64,000 bases of DNA from Spongilla lacustris. Its lineage: Eukaryota > Porifera > Demospongiae > Spongillida > Spongillidae. Within the stretch, counting starts at the first letter, position 1; each line of letters starts with the position of its first letter. Location of the stretch: assembly GCA_949361645.1 (NCBI GenBank), contig OX442419.1, positions 2,627,028-2,691,027 of the forward strand. The letters run 5' to 3'. Shown one piece after another: positions 51,001 to 63,641 of this stretch. The notes under the pieces were generated by a model. That model was not told the origin of the DNA and did no database searches. It was given only the letters and a program-made list of their open reading frames with translations. The position numbers and the translations under genes were made by a program.

Positions 51001-53603
51001 CATCGCACAAGGTGGCCCAGGTGTCCACGGTGTGTGCCTGCCACTTGAGGGAGCTGGTCCCAGGACAGCTGAATGCTCCTCCTCCTCCTCCTCCCACACT
51101 GCCATTTGGAAATAGCCCCTCCTGACAGCTGTTTCCAGGGTAGCTTTGTGTGTCTTGAAGGAAACAGGAAGTATTTTGGTAGGAGAAAAAGGAACTGTAA
51201 CGATTTCACCTTCCCACACCCCACCCCATCCCCTTCCCCTCACCTCCCACTCACACCCCACCCCTTTTCCATCTCACATGCTTCTGCCCATCTTGAATGT
51301 GATCCCTCCTCCCCAGCCCCATCCTTCTGCACTCCAAATATCTCACAACTACTGCAAATACATGCAAACCAGTATATGCATGGAGATAAGATTTCAACAA
51401 TCTCAAATGTGTTTTGGTCAACGCCAAGTGCTGCACATGCAGGCAATTTTGATGAGTCTGAAAACTGGATGTGCAACTGTTCTGACAACTTGGGTCACAA
51501 GGTTTGTACACAAACATGGCTTTTAAGGAACGACCCAACTATGTTGTTGCTACTCTGTGATTCTTATATCGTGGTTGTTATCAAATCAGTTCCCTTAGTC
51601 CAGGAGTGTCATGCATAAACATGCAGTGTCCCACACGTATTATACCCAATTCAAAAATGACACCCCGCCCACTTGGACGTACCACCCACATGCCCCCTCC
51701 ACAGGCACCACCCATACACACACTTACCCAGAACCCCCCTCCCTCCTCCCCAAACCTACCTTCCTGATCACTGGATATGGAACTTGTCCTCATCCTCTTG
51801 GTGTTCCTGGCCACTCCCCCTAGCTCCTCCCCCACAGAGGACATGGGAGGGGAGGGGCCCATGGAGTGGACTGTGTCATCACACTGGTCCCCTCTGTACA
51901 AATGGTCTACGCCTTCTACTGTGTGTGACAGCCCGTGACAGTCAGCTCCTGAAGTGGCATGGGGACCCCCCAGGTGAGGGTTGATGTTATCCGATAGTGC
52001 TTTGGGGGGATTGCTGGGTGAGTACTCATGGGGGATCAGGAGCCCCTCCCCCTGTAGGCCCTGGGGTTGTCCAAAGCCGACAGCACCTATTGGCAGGGGT
52101 TGGAAAATGGAGGGTGTGGTTGTGGTGTCGTAGAGGAATGGCAGGGACAGGGTGCCGTCTGGTGTGTAAGGGAGTGGCTTGTAGGTTGGTGACTGGTAAG
52201 GCCTCTGCTGGAGGAGGAGGAGGAGGAGGAGGAGGAGGAGGAGGAGGAGGAGGAGGAGGAGGAGGAGGAGGAGGAGGAGGAGGAGGAGGAGGAGGAGGAG
52301 GAGGAGGTGGAGGAGGAGGAGGAGGAGGAGGAGGAGGTAGAGGAGGAGGAGGAGGAGGAGGAGGAGGAGGAGGAGGAGGAGGAGGAGGAGGAGGAGGAGG
52401 AGGAGGAGGAGGAGGAGGAGGAGGAGGAGGAGGAGGAGGAGGAGGAGGAGGAGGAGGAGGAGGAGGAGGAGGAGGAGGAGGAGGAGGAGGAGGAGGAGGA
52501 GGAGGAGGAGGAGGAGGAGGAGGAGGAGGAGGAGGAGGAGGAGGAGGAGGAGGAGGAGGAGGAGGAGGAGGAGGAGGAGGAGGAGGAGGAGGAGGAGGAG
52601 GAGGAGGAGGAGGAGGAGGAGGAGGAGGAGGAGGAGGAGGAGGAGGAGGAGGAGGAGGAGGAGGAGGAGGAGGAGGAGGAGGAGGAGGAAGAGGAGGAGG
52701 AGGAGGAGGAGGAGGAGGAGAAGGAGGAGGAGGGAGGAAAGAGCCATGAGGCACACATAACAGTTAGATGACGTCATCTTGATTTGAATGATTTGTTTTG
52801 TTCGTTTCCATGGTGCTCTTCCTACATGAAAACGTTCCTTCGCACACCCGCGGACATGTAAACTAATAGCAAAGACGACTTGGCAATTATAATTATAATT
52901 ATATATTGGCGCGTGTATGCGACTCCAAGTTGTAATCGCTTGCAATAATGCCATGGCCACGCAATGAAAGGTACATGTAAACCGATTCTTCTGCAGATAA
53001 GGTCCTTAGTGCGGAATCGATTAATTGATACACCTAGTACGCGTACTTATGCAAGTACGTGGCTTCATCATTCAGGTGATCACAATATAATGGAGCCGGC
53101 AAAGGAGCGATGACATGTATACTAGTTCTGATTCCTAAAATTTAAGTGTAGAAAGTATGTTATAATTAGCTTTGATTTGTATCTAATACTTATAGGTAGG
53201 AAAACAAAGAATTTAGATCCAATAACATTGCTACCACGCAGTTTATGTACGCGTACTACTTGCATGCGTATCTGCATGAAAGATTGGCCCCGCGTGCAAG
53301 GCGGAAAGTATTAAACTGTGTACTGCAATACCTTTCCACCCTGCGCCCCCAGTAGCGACTCAACCCCGCCCCCCGCTCCACACTCACAAAGGGCATGAGC
53401 CTCATGAGACCTGTCACGTTAATGCCCTCTGGTTGCTGGCTTGGGTCAAAGCAGAAGTGGCCGCTGTAGGGCTGCTCGTAGGGGAACGGAGGTAGGTGCA
53501 TCATAAAGTCCTCTGTCTTAAGCACGTGCGACACCTCGCCGCTGCTCTCGGGGTGGTGACACGGAATCGGTGAATTCATGGAGACTGCGTCCGATTCTGA
53601 GTG
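47824..53603 (-). CDS. MYRF: MYRF-like membrane-tethered, self-cleaving transcription factor
   Basis: Minus-strand exons in transcript order: 53603-53388, 52207-51760, 51153-50985, 50818-50725, 50655-50605, 50532-50494, 50282-50206, 50041-49979, 49909-49856, 49687-49597, 49526-49443, 49381-49262, 48802-48626, 48429-48370, 48316-48263, 48206-48129, 48064-47976, 47854-47824. Total 1,995 nt, 664 residues plus stop, all phases consistent. Order: a Pro/Ser-rich N-terminus (1-240), the Ndt80-like DNA-binding domain (about 245-462), the S74/ICE intramolecular chaperone (463-600) with Ser492 and Lys497, a coiled coil with C-x2-C (600-625), and a membrane helix (about 643-664). In animals MYRF trimerises in the ER, cuts itself at the Ser-Lys pair and releases the DNA-binding half to the nucleus. 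This one ends right after the helix, without the luminal C-terminal domain. The first coding exon is unresolved. Confidence 0.85.
49262..49381 (-). CDS. MYRF autoproteolysis exon with Ser-Lys pair
   Basis: This exon encodes [20 protein letters not shown] and then [15 protein letters not shown]. In the peptidase S74 (endosialidase chaperone) family cleavage occurs at the Ser of S-D-x-R-x-K, with Lys five residues on as the base. Both are present, so self-cleavage is expected. Confidence 0.9.
49443..51153 (-). CDS. Ndt80-like DNA-binding domain of MYRF
   Basis: Eight exons carry the strongest similarity in the window. These are [97 protein letters not shown] and [10 protein letters not shown], in the same order as vertebrate MYRF. 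Lys and Arg residues in the QKKNHFQ and [11 protein letters not shown] segments are those expected near DNA. The domain binds DNA as a trimer after release. Confidence 0.9.
52208..52735 (-). repeat. (CTC)n polypyrimidine tract of about 530 bp at a MYRF acceptor
   Basis: On the minus strand an almost pure CTC repeat runs straight into CTCCAG followed by exon 52207-51760. Interruptions are few (CTA, CAC, CTT). Read as protein it is poly-Leu, poly-Ser or poly-Pro, and poly-Gly or poly-Glu on the other strand. None of these is a real gene. Confidence 0.95.
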
Positions 53604-54287
53604 CTGCAGGAGGGAAGAGAGACAATGGGGGTGGGGGGAATTTAAAGGATAATACAGGTAATATGTACAAAAAAGCTGACTTTTACTGAATAATTTGCGG
53701 TACTGCATGCATGCATGCATGCATGCAATCCATCGTAGTCTTTCGCGACTTATAATACGACATACGACATACGTACAGCTGCGGCATGCATTGTTCTACT
53801 TTTAAAAATATAATCTCGAGCTTTTACTATAGCTTTTTAAAGTGTAATTTATCCATCATCTCCTCTCCTCCTCTCAGTTCCCATCGATCCCAGCCCCCTT
53901 TTATAATGTTTGTATGCCGCACATGGCAGATACAGCGGATAGATATGTCAAGCTATTTTTTTCCCCTCCCGTGAACGCATGATCACAATCTGATGCAGTG
54001 AAGAGATCAGAGGGTGTTCCATGCACTCATGCACGCACGCACCACCATTGATTAGCATAATTATGTATAGGCCGGCCCTGATACACGTACATGTAGGTGT
54101 CCCGCTCATGCACTGTAACGGTTACATAGAAGTAAAAAGAGGAGGGAAAAACATGAATGCATTAAGCCTTGTACCCGGCCTATATATATACATGCATGCA
54201 GCCTGCCATGCATGTATGCGCGCTTACAATGCATGCTGTATATATGCATGCAGATGTGAAACTGTACCATGCAGCACCGCGCCTTAC

Positions 54288-54400
54288 GTGAATTTTCCGT
54301 TCAAGAGATGTACCGAGCTTTCACTATCTGCAACGCAAATGAGCTGCATTGATCCTGCACGATCCTTTTCTAGGAATCCACTTCCTTGTGTTGAAAACAT
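54288..54400 (-). CDS. Candidate first coding exon of the MYRF gene
   Basis: An ATG opens MFSTQGSGFLEKDRAGSMQL and continues to LLNGKF, followed by GTAAGG. It ends in phase 2, while exon 53603-53388 starts in phase 0, so a further small exon would be needed. No similarity to known MYRF N-termini is apparent. Confidence 0.3.
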
Positions 54401-54688
54401 ACGTCCCTTCTCAGGTAGCGAAACTATTTGTCAACTCACGACGGTGTGAACTAACAACCTTATAGTTATGATCGCAATTGGTTAAGTTGTTGTAGAAACG
54501 TACCGATTTATTTCATAAACGGACTGAAAATGATTAAAAAAGGCTACTTTTTAAAATAATACAGACAAACCCATATTAATTAAGAGCTCCAGTTGAATTA
54601 GACAATATCCATTAATGATTTGATTTAGACAGCAACTTGCAAGTAGCATTTATAGATTTACTTCACTGGACAATGAAATTAATTATAT

Positions 54689-54702
54689 GTCTGGGTACGA
54701 GA
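54689..54702. mobile_element. MITE terminus directly before the PDHX start codon
   Basis: GTCTGGGTACGAGA, the end of the fold-back family at 39,674, lies 10 bp upstream of the first ATG of the PDHX-like gene and would be in its 5' leader or promoter. Confidence 0.5.
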
Positions 54703-54711
54703 TAGAAACAA

Positions 54712-57700
54712 ATGGCGTGCCAGATGCCACACTGTAGAGGCTTAATCGCAGGCCTCAGGCACCCAATCATACTAGTAAGCCTGGCTAGCGTAAGAAGGGC
54801 GGCAAGCAACAGTACGCGGTGTGGGTGCGCTTTAAAAAAAGGAATAGCTTCCTCTAAGCAGCTTGCCGCCAGAATGTTGACACTATCCAGAGGTCAGAGC
54901 AGTGTACGTGTGTATGAGCTACATTAGAAAATAGCTACATATTTTCAGCTACTTCAGGAGTGGCAAGCGCATCACGTCAAGTGGAGTAAGTGAAACAAAA
55001 ATTGCCTCATGTCCATTTAAACCATTCCAGTCAGTTAACATGACCCCCGAATGTTATTCGCTACCTCCTCCCTTTTTACCTTTTAATTTTATTTTAAAAG
55101 TGCGTTTAGTATATTATCTCTGGTATCAGTGCTGCATTGCACGGTCCACGTACGAATGTACCTCACATCTCCCACCACACCCCCTTTCTCACACGCCCCA
55201 TCTTCCAGGGGATTACCCCTATCTCCTGCTGTGAGATCCTTAGTGGACGCCAACCACATAGACCCTTCTCAGGTCCGGGGCACAGGGCCAAAGAACAGGA
55301 TCCTGAAGGGGTGAGCCATGTACCTGCCTTTCCATGACATCCTATGCCATCAGATCATCACGGAAGCACTTTTTGTGTGGCCATTTGTAATAACCATCAC
55401 ACTTTGTCATAACTGCTTTATCTTAATAACTACACTTCCTCCAATCATACCACACCTACATGTGTTATTCCCCCCCCCCATTACTTTGTGACTACTGTTT
55501 TGATCACGTGAGCTTTTTAATATACAACATTGCACTCTTCATGTGACCATCATGTGACCATCATGTGGCCAACATGTGACCATCATGTGACTATCTTTAC
55601 CCTACACGGTACAGAGATGTTCTGGACTACCTTCAGGCCATGAAGACCCGTGTAGCTAAACCTGTTTCACCTGTAACGAACAGGACAGAACAGATTCAGC
55701 CATCTTTGCGCACACCGTCGCAGCAGCCACTGACCTCATCGCCCAAAGTTGTCACTCCTGCCCCAGGGAAACCCCCTTCCCCCCCTATACCGGGCAAAAC
55801 CCCTGCTGCTCCCATACCGGGGAAATCCCCTGCTGTCCCACCGAGGACACTGCGCTACACAGACATTCCTATTGATGAAGCGCAACGTAACCGTGGCAAC
55901 AGCCTGGCCCAGTGGAAGGTAAGAATTTGTGTTCTGGAGGAAGTGGTTGATGTGTGTTTAGGGAGAGTGATGATGATCAGTGTGTTAGGATGCACACACA
56001 GTCACATATATATTCTTATACCTTGTCAAATGACATAGGTCCTCCTCCCCCTTCCTACCCCTGCCAAGCCTGAGTGTATTAACCCTCTGTGCCCTATTTA
56101 CTCTGTTAATAAGCCCTGCAGTTAACAAGGTAGGTATGGTACTGTTTGCAAAGTTCTGCAGGTTGAAACCCATTGAACTTCTCTCTAAAGTGATTTTAAA
56201 AGGCTATCACTTTTTTTTTAAAAGGCCTTACCATGATGCTACCAATGCCCCCTTTTAATGGCCTTATCCAATGCTTCCCTTAATGTGCTACCAATGCCCC
56301 CTCACCTTACCAATATTCACCTGGTCCTCAACAGCCATTCATTGAGCAAACTTTACAAGCATATGAAGGACTATTGAAGTTATAAATAGTTATTGTAGTG
56401 ATTAGTAACGAAGGTCAAGACTTTGTATATTTCAAGTGACTTTTTTTTACATATCAGTAACAAGATCAGGATTATAATGCGAGATGATTACCTACATGGA
56501 ATAATGTAATGCATAGATCAGTGAAGTAGTGTCCACTCAGTGAGTATTAAAAAATGAAATCTAGAAGAATGAACTGGTCAGATCAGTCAAAAGATGTATT
56601 CAGTCAAGGGTAGGCCCATGCCCATCACACACTCCTCCATTTGGTCCAAGACCCTCTGAAGCAAATATTTCTTGCCCTCATTGCTGCAAATGACTTTCTT
56701 TCTTTCTGTTGTCTCATCACACACCTTAAGATGTTTAGATTGGCAATTAAATGTAACCTTTCTTTGTTAGGAATCCTGGTCTGGGTACCCAGGAAGTGAG
56801 TCAAGTTTTAATTGATCCCATTCTTGCAAGGGAACTCATGCATTCTTGTGTCAGTGTGTTTCAAACAGAATCATAGTCTTCCTTTGATTACTTCCTTCTG
56901 CCATGTGTGCAGTGATGCATTGCCCTTTGTGAAAGATGTAGTGCAACCTCAAAGGACAGGCTTTTGTATGGTTGTTGTCATGTTGTCGTGGTGATTGCAT
57001 ACATCCTGCTGTACATATTGATACCATCGCGAGCCCTATTCGATATTCTGTTTGTTTGATTTGTGTTTTTTAAATTGCTTTTACCTTGCCCATTGCTAGA
57101 GGGTGATATATAGTGAGCTGCTTATCTGATTGATGTGGTGGTGCATTAATTAGAATAGCCTCTGTACCAGAAGGGCACACTGATGTCCACCCCTCTTCCC
57201 TCTCCCTCCTTTTCCCCCTCAACTTTCTCCATGTGAGAATATTTGTCTATACTGAATCATTGGTTACTTAATGGAAGAGATTATCTGTTGTTGTAAGTGT
57301 GGTGTGTACTTGTTGCAAACACAATAACTACAGTTCCATAATGTACATGTGTGTACGTGTGTTGCATTGTGTGTTCATATGCATGTGTACAATTCATGCG
57401 TACAGATGTTTGTGTGAGTCCAAGTTGTCTTTAAAGTTGATTGCATGGGATGCTTATGCTTGAGTTTATATCAGTTCTGAAAATTACATGTAGATAGTGT
57501 GTGTTACATGTACTGGCAAACACATGTGTATATTACGTTGCTCTGTCAGGGTACCAGGTATACTACATGTATGAGGTGTGATCACCATGTCACTCTCACC
57601 ATCTCTTGTTCTCTGCCCCCCCCCCCCCCCCCACACCCACACATGTCCAGTTTTCTGTACCCTCCTGTTATGCCACCACTGTGTGCACAGTGGACGCTTT

Positions 57701-60700
57701 GCTGGAGATGAAGGCCTCCATTGAAGGTGTGTGCATGGCTACATCACACTACATGGCTACACCACACTACATGGCTACACCACACCATGGCTACACCACA
57801 CTACATGGCTACACCACACTACATGGCTACACCACACTACATGGCTACACCACACTACATGGCTACACCACACTACATTGTACATGGCTACACCACACTA
57901 CATGGCTACATCACACTACATGGCTACACCACACTACATGGCTACACCACACTACATGGCTACACCACACTACACCACACTACATGGCTACACCACACTA
58001 CATGGCTACACCACACTACATGGCTACACCACACTACATGGCTACACCACACTACATGGCTACACCACACTACATGGCTACACCACACTACATGGCTACA
58101 CCACACTACATGGCTACACCACACTACATGGCTACACCACACTACATGGCTACACCACACTACATGGCTACACCACACTACATGGCTACACCACACTACA
58201 TGGCTACACCACACTACATGGCTACACCACACTACATGGCTACACCACACTACATGGCTACACCACACTACATGGCTACACCACACTACATGGCTACACC
58301 ACACTACATGGCTATATCACACTACACCACACTACATGGCTACACCACACTACATGGCTACACCACACTACATGGCTACACCACACTACATGGTTACACC
58401 ACACTACATGGCTACACCACACTACATGGCTACACCACACTACATGGCTACATCACACTACACCACACTACATGGCTACACCACACTACACGTCTACACC
58501 ACACTACATGGCTACACCACACTAGGCTACGCCACACTACATGGCTACACCACACTACATGGCTACACCACACTACATTGTACATGGCTACACCACACTA
58601 CATGGCTACACCACACTACATGGCTACACCACACTACATGGCTACATCACACTACATGGCTACACCACACTACATGGCTACACCACACTACATGGCTACA
58701 CCACACTACATGGCTACACCACACTACATGGCTACACCACACTACATGGCTACACCACACTACATGGCTACACCACACTACATGGCTATATCACACTACA
58801 CCACACTACATGGCTACACCACACTACATGGCTACACCACACTACATGGTTACACCACACTACATGGCTACACCACACTACATGGCTACATCACACTACA
58901 CCACACTACATGGCTACACCACACTACACGTCTACACCACACTACATGGCTACATCACACTACATGGCTACACCACACTACATGGCTACACCACACTACA
59001 TGGCTACACCACACTAGGCTACGCCACACTACATGGCTACACCACACTACATGGCTACACCACACTACATTGTACATGGCTACACCACACTACATGGCTA
59101 CACCACACTACATGGCTACATCACACTACATGGCTACACCACACTACATGGCTACACCACACTACATGGCTACACCACAGTACATGGCTATATCACACTA
59201 CACCACACTACATGGCTACACCACACTACATGGCTACACCACACTACATGGTTACACCACACTACATGGCTACACCACACTACATGGCTACACCACACTA
59301 CATGGCTACACCACACTACATGGCTACACCACACTACATGGTTACACCACACTACATGGCTACACCACACTATATGGCTACACCACACTACATGGTTACA
59401 CCACACTACATGGCTACACCACACTACATGGCTACACCACACTACATGGCTACACCACACTACATGGCTACACCACACTACATGGCTACACCACACTACA
59501 CCACACTACATGGCTACACCACACTACATGGCTACACCACACTACATGGCTACATCACACTACACCACACTACATGGCTACACCACACTACATGGCTACA
59601 CCACACTACATGGCTACACCACACTACATGGCTACACCACACTACATGGCTACACCACACTACATGGCTACATCACACTACATGGCTACATCACACTACA
59701 TGGTTACACCACACTACATGGCTACACCACACTACATGGCTACACCACACTACATGGCTACATCACACTACACCACACTACATGGCTACACCACACTACA
59801 TGGCTACACCACACTACATGGCTACACCACACTACATGGCTACACCACACTACATGGCTACACCACACTACATGGCTACACCACACTACATGGCTACACC
59901 ACACTACATGGCTACATCACACTACACCACACTACATGGCTACACCACACTACATGGCTACACCACACTACATGGCTACACCACACTACATGGCTACACC
60001 ACACTACATGGCTACACCACACTACATGGCTACACCACACTACATGGCTACACCACACTACATGGCTACATCACACTACATGGCTACACCACACTACATG
60101 GCTACACCACACTACATGGCTACACCACACTACATGGCTACACCACACTACATGGCTATATCACACTACACCACACTACATGGCTACACCACACTACATG
60201 GCTACACCACACTACATGGCTACATCACACTACATGGCTACACCACACTACATGGCTACACCACACTACATGGCTACATACTTTCAATATTGTATCTTGA
60301 GTGCCTAGGGTCACTGTTGGAGGTGGGAGTGGCAGGTAGTCATTTGGGATAGTTAAAGTGCTAGGTACATGTACTGTAAGTAGATGTTGAAGTGGCATTA
60401 GTGAGATGTTGAGGTTATAGTCAGGGGTTGAGGTGACATTTAGGTGTACAATGTACTGTATTATGTAATGGTGTCTAATGTGCTTTAAAGGTTAAATGTT
60501 ACTGGTTAGTGAACAAAGGTGATATTCATTGGTTATGTCTATAGTTTGTTGCTGCATTCTACAGCAGGTTTTAATTATTACCGTAGCAAGGAGGGTTAGT
60601 GTGTGTGTGTGTGTGTGTGTGTGCACACAACATTAGTACACGTGCACATAGTCTCATGACTGAAGCATACCTCTACAGCCACAGAAAAGTGAAATGTATT

Positions 60701-62216
60701 CTAGGCCTAGGGAGGTTGGAGTCCTTTATCTAATGAGTTGTGCTTGTAGGTGTCAACCATGGATGTTTTTTTTTTTCACACGTGCATGTCGTCAGGAGGG
60801 GACCAGAAGCTGGACATTGCAGACTTTTTTATCAAAGCAGCTGCACTCACATTGGAGGTTAGAGAAAGTTGCCATGCTAGTGTGTGTAGCAGTGTACATG
60901 TATGTGGGTGGTGTGTGTTGGTGGCATGTGTTCTCGTGTGCCACATACATGTATGTTAATGTTATATATTTTTTAGTGCATGTTAGCATGTTACTCCATG
61001 TCTGCAGTCATGTCTTTGTTCATGACCCTTATGGGTGCTAAACACACTGCTTTCTGTGATATGTCAGTACGTGTCAATGATGCAGTCACATGATACATGT
61101 GTCACATGATATACGTGTCACATGACGCATGTGTCACATGCTAGTGTTGTGCCTGTGGTTGATATCTGTCGGAGTTCTTCATGTGTTAGCTGACTTTTGC
61201 CCCCTCCATCACCTACACCACCATACCATCACTATGCCCTCCCACCACTCCATCACCATCCCCTCCCCATTCCCCCATAACACTCCCCCCTCCCCATCCC
61301 TCTACATGTACCATCCGTCACACTAATTGGTTGAGTGTTATTGTAAATCTCACATTTTCAGCAAACCTCCACTCTCCATTGAGTGCATTGCTCAGTTTGT
61401 GAATTCATCAGAACAGGACCATGTTTACTGCTTTGTGTTTTCTATAAGCGTTCAAAACATTGTTTTTGCAGCTTGCTGGTCTGAGAACAATCAAATGACC
61501 TTGCAGGCCTGGTACCCATATGTGCTGCCGTACCAGTTACATGTATGAGCAGGCCTGGGTACCTGGGAGCAGGCCTGGGTACCTGAGAGCAGGCCTGGGT
61601 ACCTGGGAGCAGGCCATGGTACATGTATATTTATGTCTGCAGTGGAGCACCCAAGATGTCATGTGATGCTGTGGAGTGTTCATGTGATGTAAATACTCAA
61701 CTGTTTGATGGGTATCTACATGTACTACCATAGAAATCCAGTTATCATCATTAATAATTTTGGTTTTCACTAAATTGCACATTGGGAGTGCTGTCCCCAC
61801 TATGAATACTAGCATCTATTACTTGTCAAACTTGCTGTAACGTTTCTATTACTGTCAAACTTGCTGTAACCTTTCTTACCTGTCAAACCTGCCTAAATTC
61901 AACTGCAGAGACTTCCAGAAGCTAACAGCATTTGGGATGGCACACAGCCTAGGAGGCTTTCGTCTGTGGATATTTCAGTTGCTGTGGAAACAAAGGGAGG
62001 ACCATTGTCTGTTCTGTTGAAGAATGTGAATACATGTTCTTTGTGGGACATCGCACTCACGATGCAGGTTTGTGTTACTGTAACTGTTGGGATTAATAAC
62101 TATTGAGTTAATAACTATTGGTATTACATGTACTTTCTTTTGTGTGAGTAGAAGTTGTCTGAAAGTGGAATGAAAGGAAGCCTTACACCTGGAGCCCAGC
62201 AGGGAGGAAGTATAGA
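54712..62216 (+). CDS. PDHX: PDHX-like E3-binding protein of pyruvate dehydrogenase, partial
   Basis: Exons: 54712-54907 (or to 54892), 54949-54985, 55209-55310, 55615-55918, 57651-57726, 60796-60857, 61909-62067, 62152-62216; phases agree. Residues 1-60 are rich in Arg, Lys, Ser and Ala with no acidic residue (for example SVRRAASNSTRCGCALKKG), a likely mitochondrial presequence. LSPAVRSLVDANHIDPSQVR followed by GTGPKNRILKGDV is the peripheral-subunit (E3) binding domain. A PGKPPSPPIPGKTP hinge follows, then an acyltransferase-like core: SVPSCYATTVCTVDALLEM, DIADFFIKAAALTLE, VDISVAVETKGGPLSVLL, GSLTPGAQQGGSI. The order matches PDHX, which anchors dihydrolipoamide dehydrogenase to the E2 core in the matrix. 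No lipoyl domain was found. The core start (EAQRNRGNSLAQWK) departs from RRVIAKRL. The 3' exons lie outside the window. DLAT or another E2 cannot be excluded without the C-terminal active-site region. Confidence 0.75.
55545..55592. repeat. CATCATGTGAC tandem copies
   Basis: CATGTGACCAT occurs four times in succession in the PDHX intron, each with the TCATGTGA E-box octamer or a one-base variant. Confidence 0.8.
55930..57600. other. PDHX intron, no further exon seen
   Basis: Non-coding sequence between exons 55615-55918 and 57651-57726. It ends in a run of about 15 C at 57,617-57,632 before the acceptor. Confidence 0.6.
57731..60275 (+). repeat. 18-bp minisatellite of 2.5 kb in a PDHX intron
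   Basis: About 140 units of CATGGCTACACCACACTA, beginning five bases after the donor of exon 57651-57726. Variants (ATATCACACTACACCACAC, ACTAGGCTACGCC, ACTACATTGTACATGG) recur at fixed larger distances, showing higher-order repeats. The period is a multiple of three without stops, so frames of up to 900 codons are artefacts. Confidence 0.98.
61080..61142. repeat. CACATGATACATGTGT repeat
   Basis: Four units of GTCACATGA(T/C)(A/G)(T/C)(A/G)(C/T)GT in the PDHX intron, each carrying a TCACATGA octamer. Confidence 0.8.
61545..61620. repeat. 19-bp minisatellite GAGCAGGCCTGGGTACCTG
   Basis: About four units in the PDHX intron. Confidence 0.9.
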
Positions 62217-62334
62217 GTATGTTATTGGGCGTCAGTATTCTTATATCTATGTTAGTAATCTATCATCTGTGTTAGTTACGGTGTGGCATTAACTATTGGA
62301 TATGTGCACTGTGTTGTTTAGAATGAGATCAACA

Positions 62335-63240
62335 CAAGAGGTGAAGGGGTTAAAACATGTGGAGGGGTTAACATGTGCAATGGTTAACATGTGGAGGGGT
62401 TAACATGTGCAATGGTTAACATGTGGAGGGGTTAACATGTATTGGGTTAATGTAGAGGGGTTGGTATGTATGGTGTAGAGGGTTAATGTGTACATTAATA
62501 TTTATGTATGTGTATGGTGTGGAGGGGTTAACATGTTTGGTGTGGAGGGGTTGATGTGTATGGTGTGGAGGGGTTAACATGTGTTGGGTTAATGTAGAGG
62601 GGTTAATGTGTATGGTGTGGAGGGGTTAACATGTTTGGTGTGGAGGGGTTAATGTGTATGGTGTGGAGGAGTTAACATGTATTGGGTTAATGTAGAGAGG
62701 TTGGTGTGTATGGTGTGGAGGGGTTAACATGTTTGGTGTGGAGGGGTTAATGTGTATGGTGTGGAGGAGTTAACATGTATTGGGTTAATGTAGAGAGGTT
62801 AATGTGTATGGTGTGGAGGGGTTAACATGTTTGGTGTGGAGGGGTTAATGTGTATGGTGTGGAGGGGTTAACATGTATTGGGTTAATGTAGAGAGGTTGG
62901 TGTGTATGGTGTGGAGGGGTTAACATGTATTGGGTTAATGTAGAGAGGTTAATGTGTATGGTGTGGAGGGGTTAACATGTTTGGTGTGGAGGGGTTAATG
63001 TGTATGGTGTGGAGGGGTTAACATGTATTGGGTTAATGTAGAGAGGTTAATGTGTATGGTGTGGAGGGGTTAACATGTATTGGGTTAATGTAGAGAGGTT
63101 AATGTGTATGGTGTGGAGGGGTTAACATGTTTGGTGTGGAGGGGTTAATGTGTATGGTGTGGAGGGGTAAACATGTTTGGTGTGGAGGGGTTAATGTGTA
63201 TGGTGTGGAGGGGTTAATGTGTATGGTGTGGAGGGGTTGA
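62335..63240. repeat. GTGTGGAGGGGTTAACATG minisatellite
   Basis: About 900 bp of GGTGTGGAGGGGTTAATGTG and GGGGTTAACATGTATTGG units in mixed order, with blocks near 80-130 bp that repeat. Confidence 0.95.
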
Positions 63241-63641
63241 CATTGTATGTAGGGTTGCAGTATGTACAGTTGTGAAAGTGAGTGGCAATGGCTCTTGTCT
63301 GCAGCTGTTGTCCTGACAGGCTGTAGAGTACATTCACTTTCAATACATGTATATAAAGCTTATGTTTGATATGTCACATCTTCAAATGGTAATTGAAGAT
63401 TTTCCACCACCATACCACGCCATTTCTCGTAGATAAAATATTTACTTGTGCCTCTTAGTTGCCTTCTTGCTCAACGTACTCATCCATTGATGAGGTACTG
63501 CTGAACAAACCATATCCCCACTTGGCTTGTGCTACCCTTCCATTGAGAGTGAGACTCAGTTTGACCATGGTTGTTGACTTGAAAATCATACATGTGCTTA
63601 GTTCAGCTGTATAATGTAAATGTACCATCATCAGCAGCTGG

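Noticed and set aside
51997..52771. Poly-Gly, poly-Glu, poly-Pro, poly-Ser and poly-Leu frames
   Set aside because: All are readings of the (GGA/CTC)n tract, which is the end of a MYRF intron.
57606..60352. Open frames of 439-900 codons on the plus strand
   Set aside because: They are the 18-bp minisatellite read in three frames. The unit has no stop codon and its period is divisible by three, and only 57651-57726 is exonic.
62335..63240. Interstitial telomeric repeat (GGGGTTAA)
   Set aside because: GGGGTTAA occurs only as part of a longer mixed unit, with no TTAGGG or similar perfect hexamer array.
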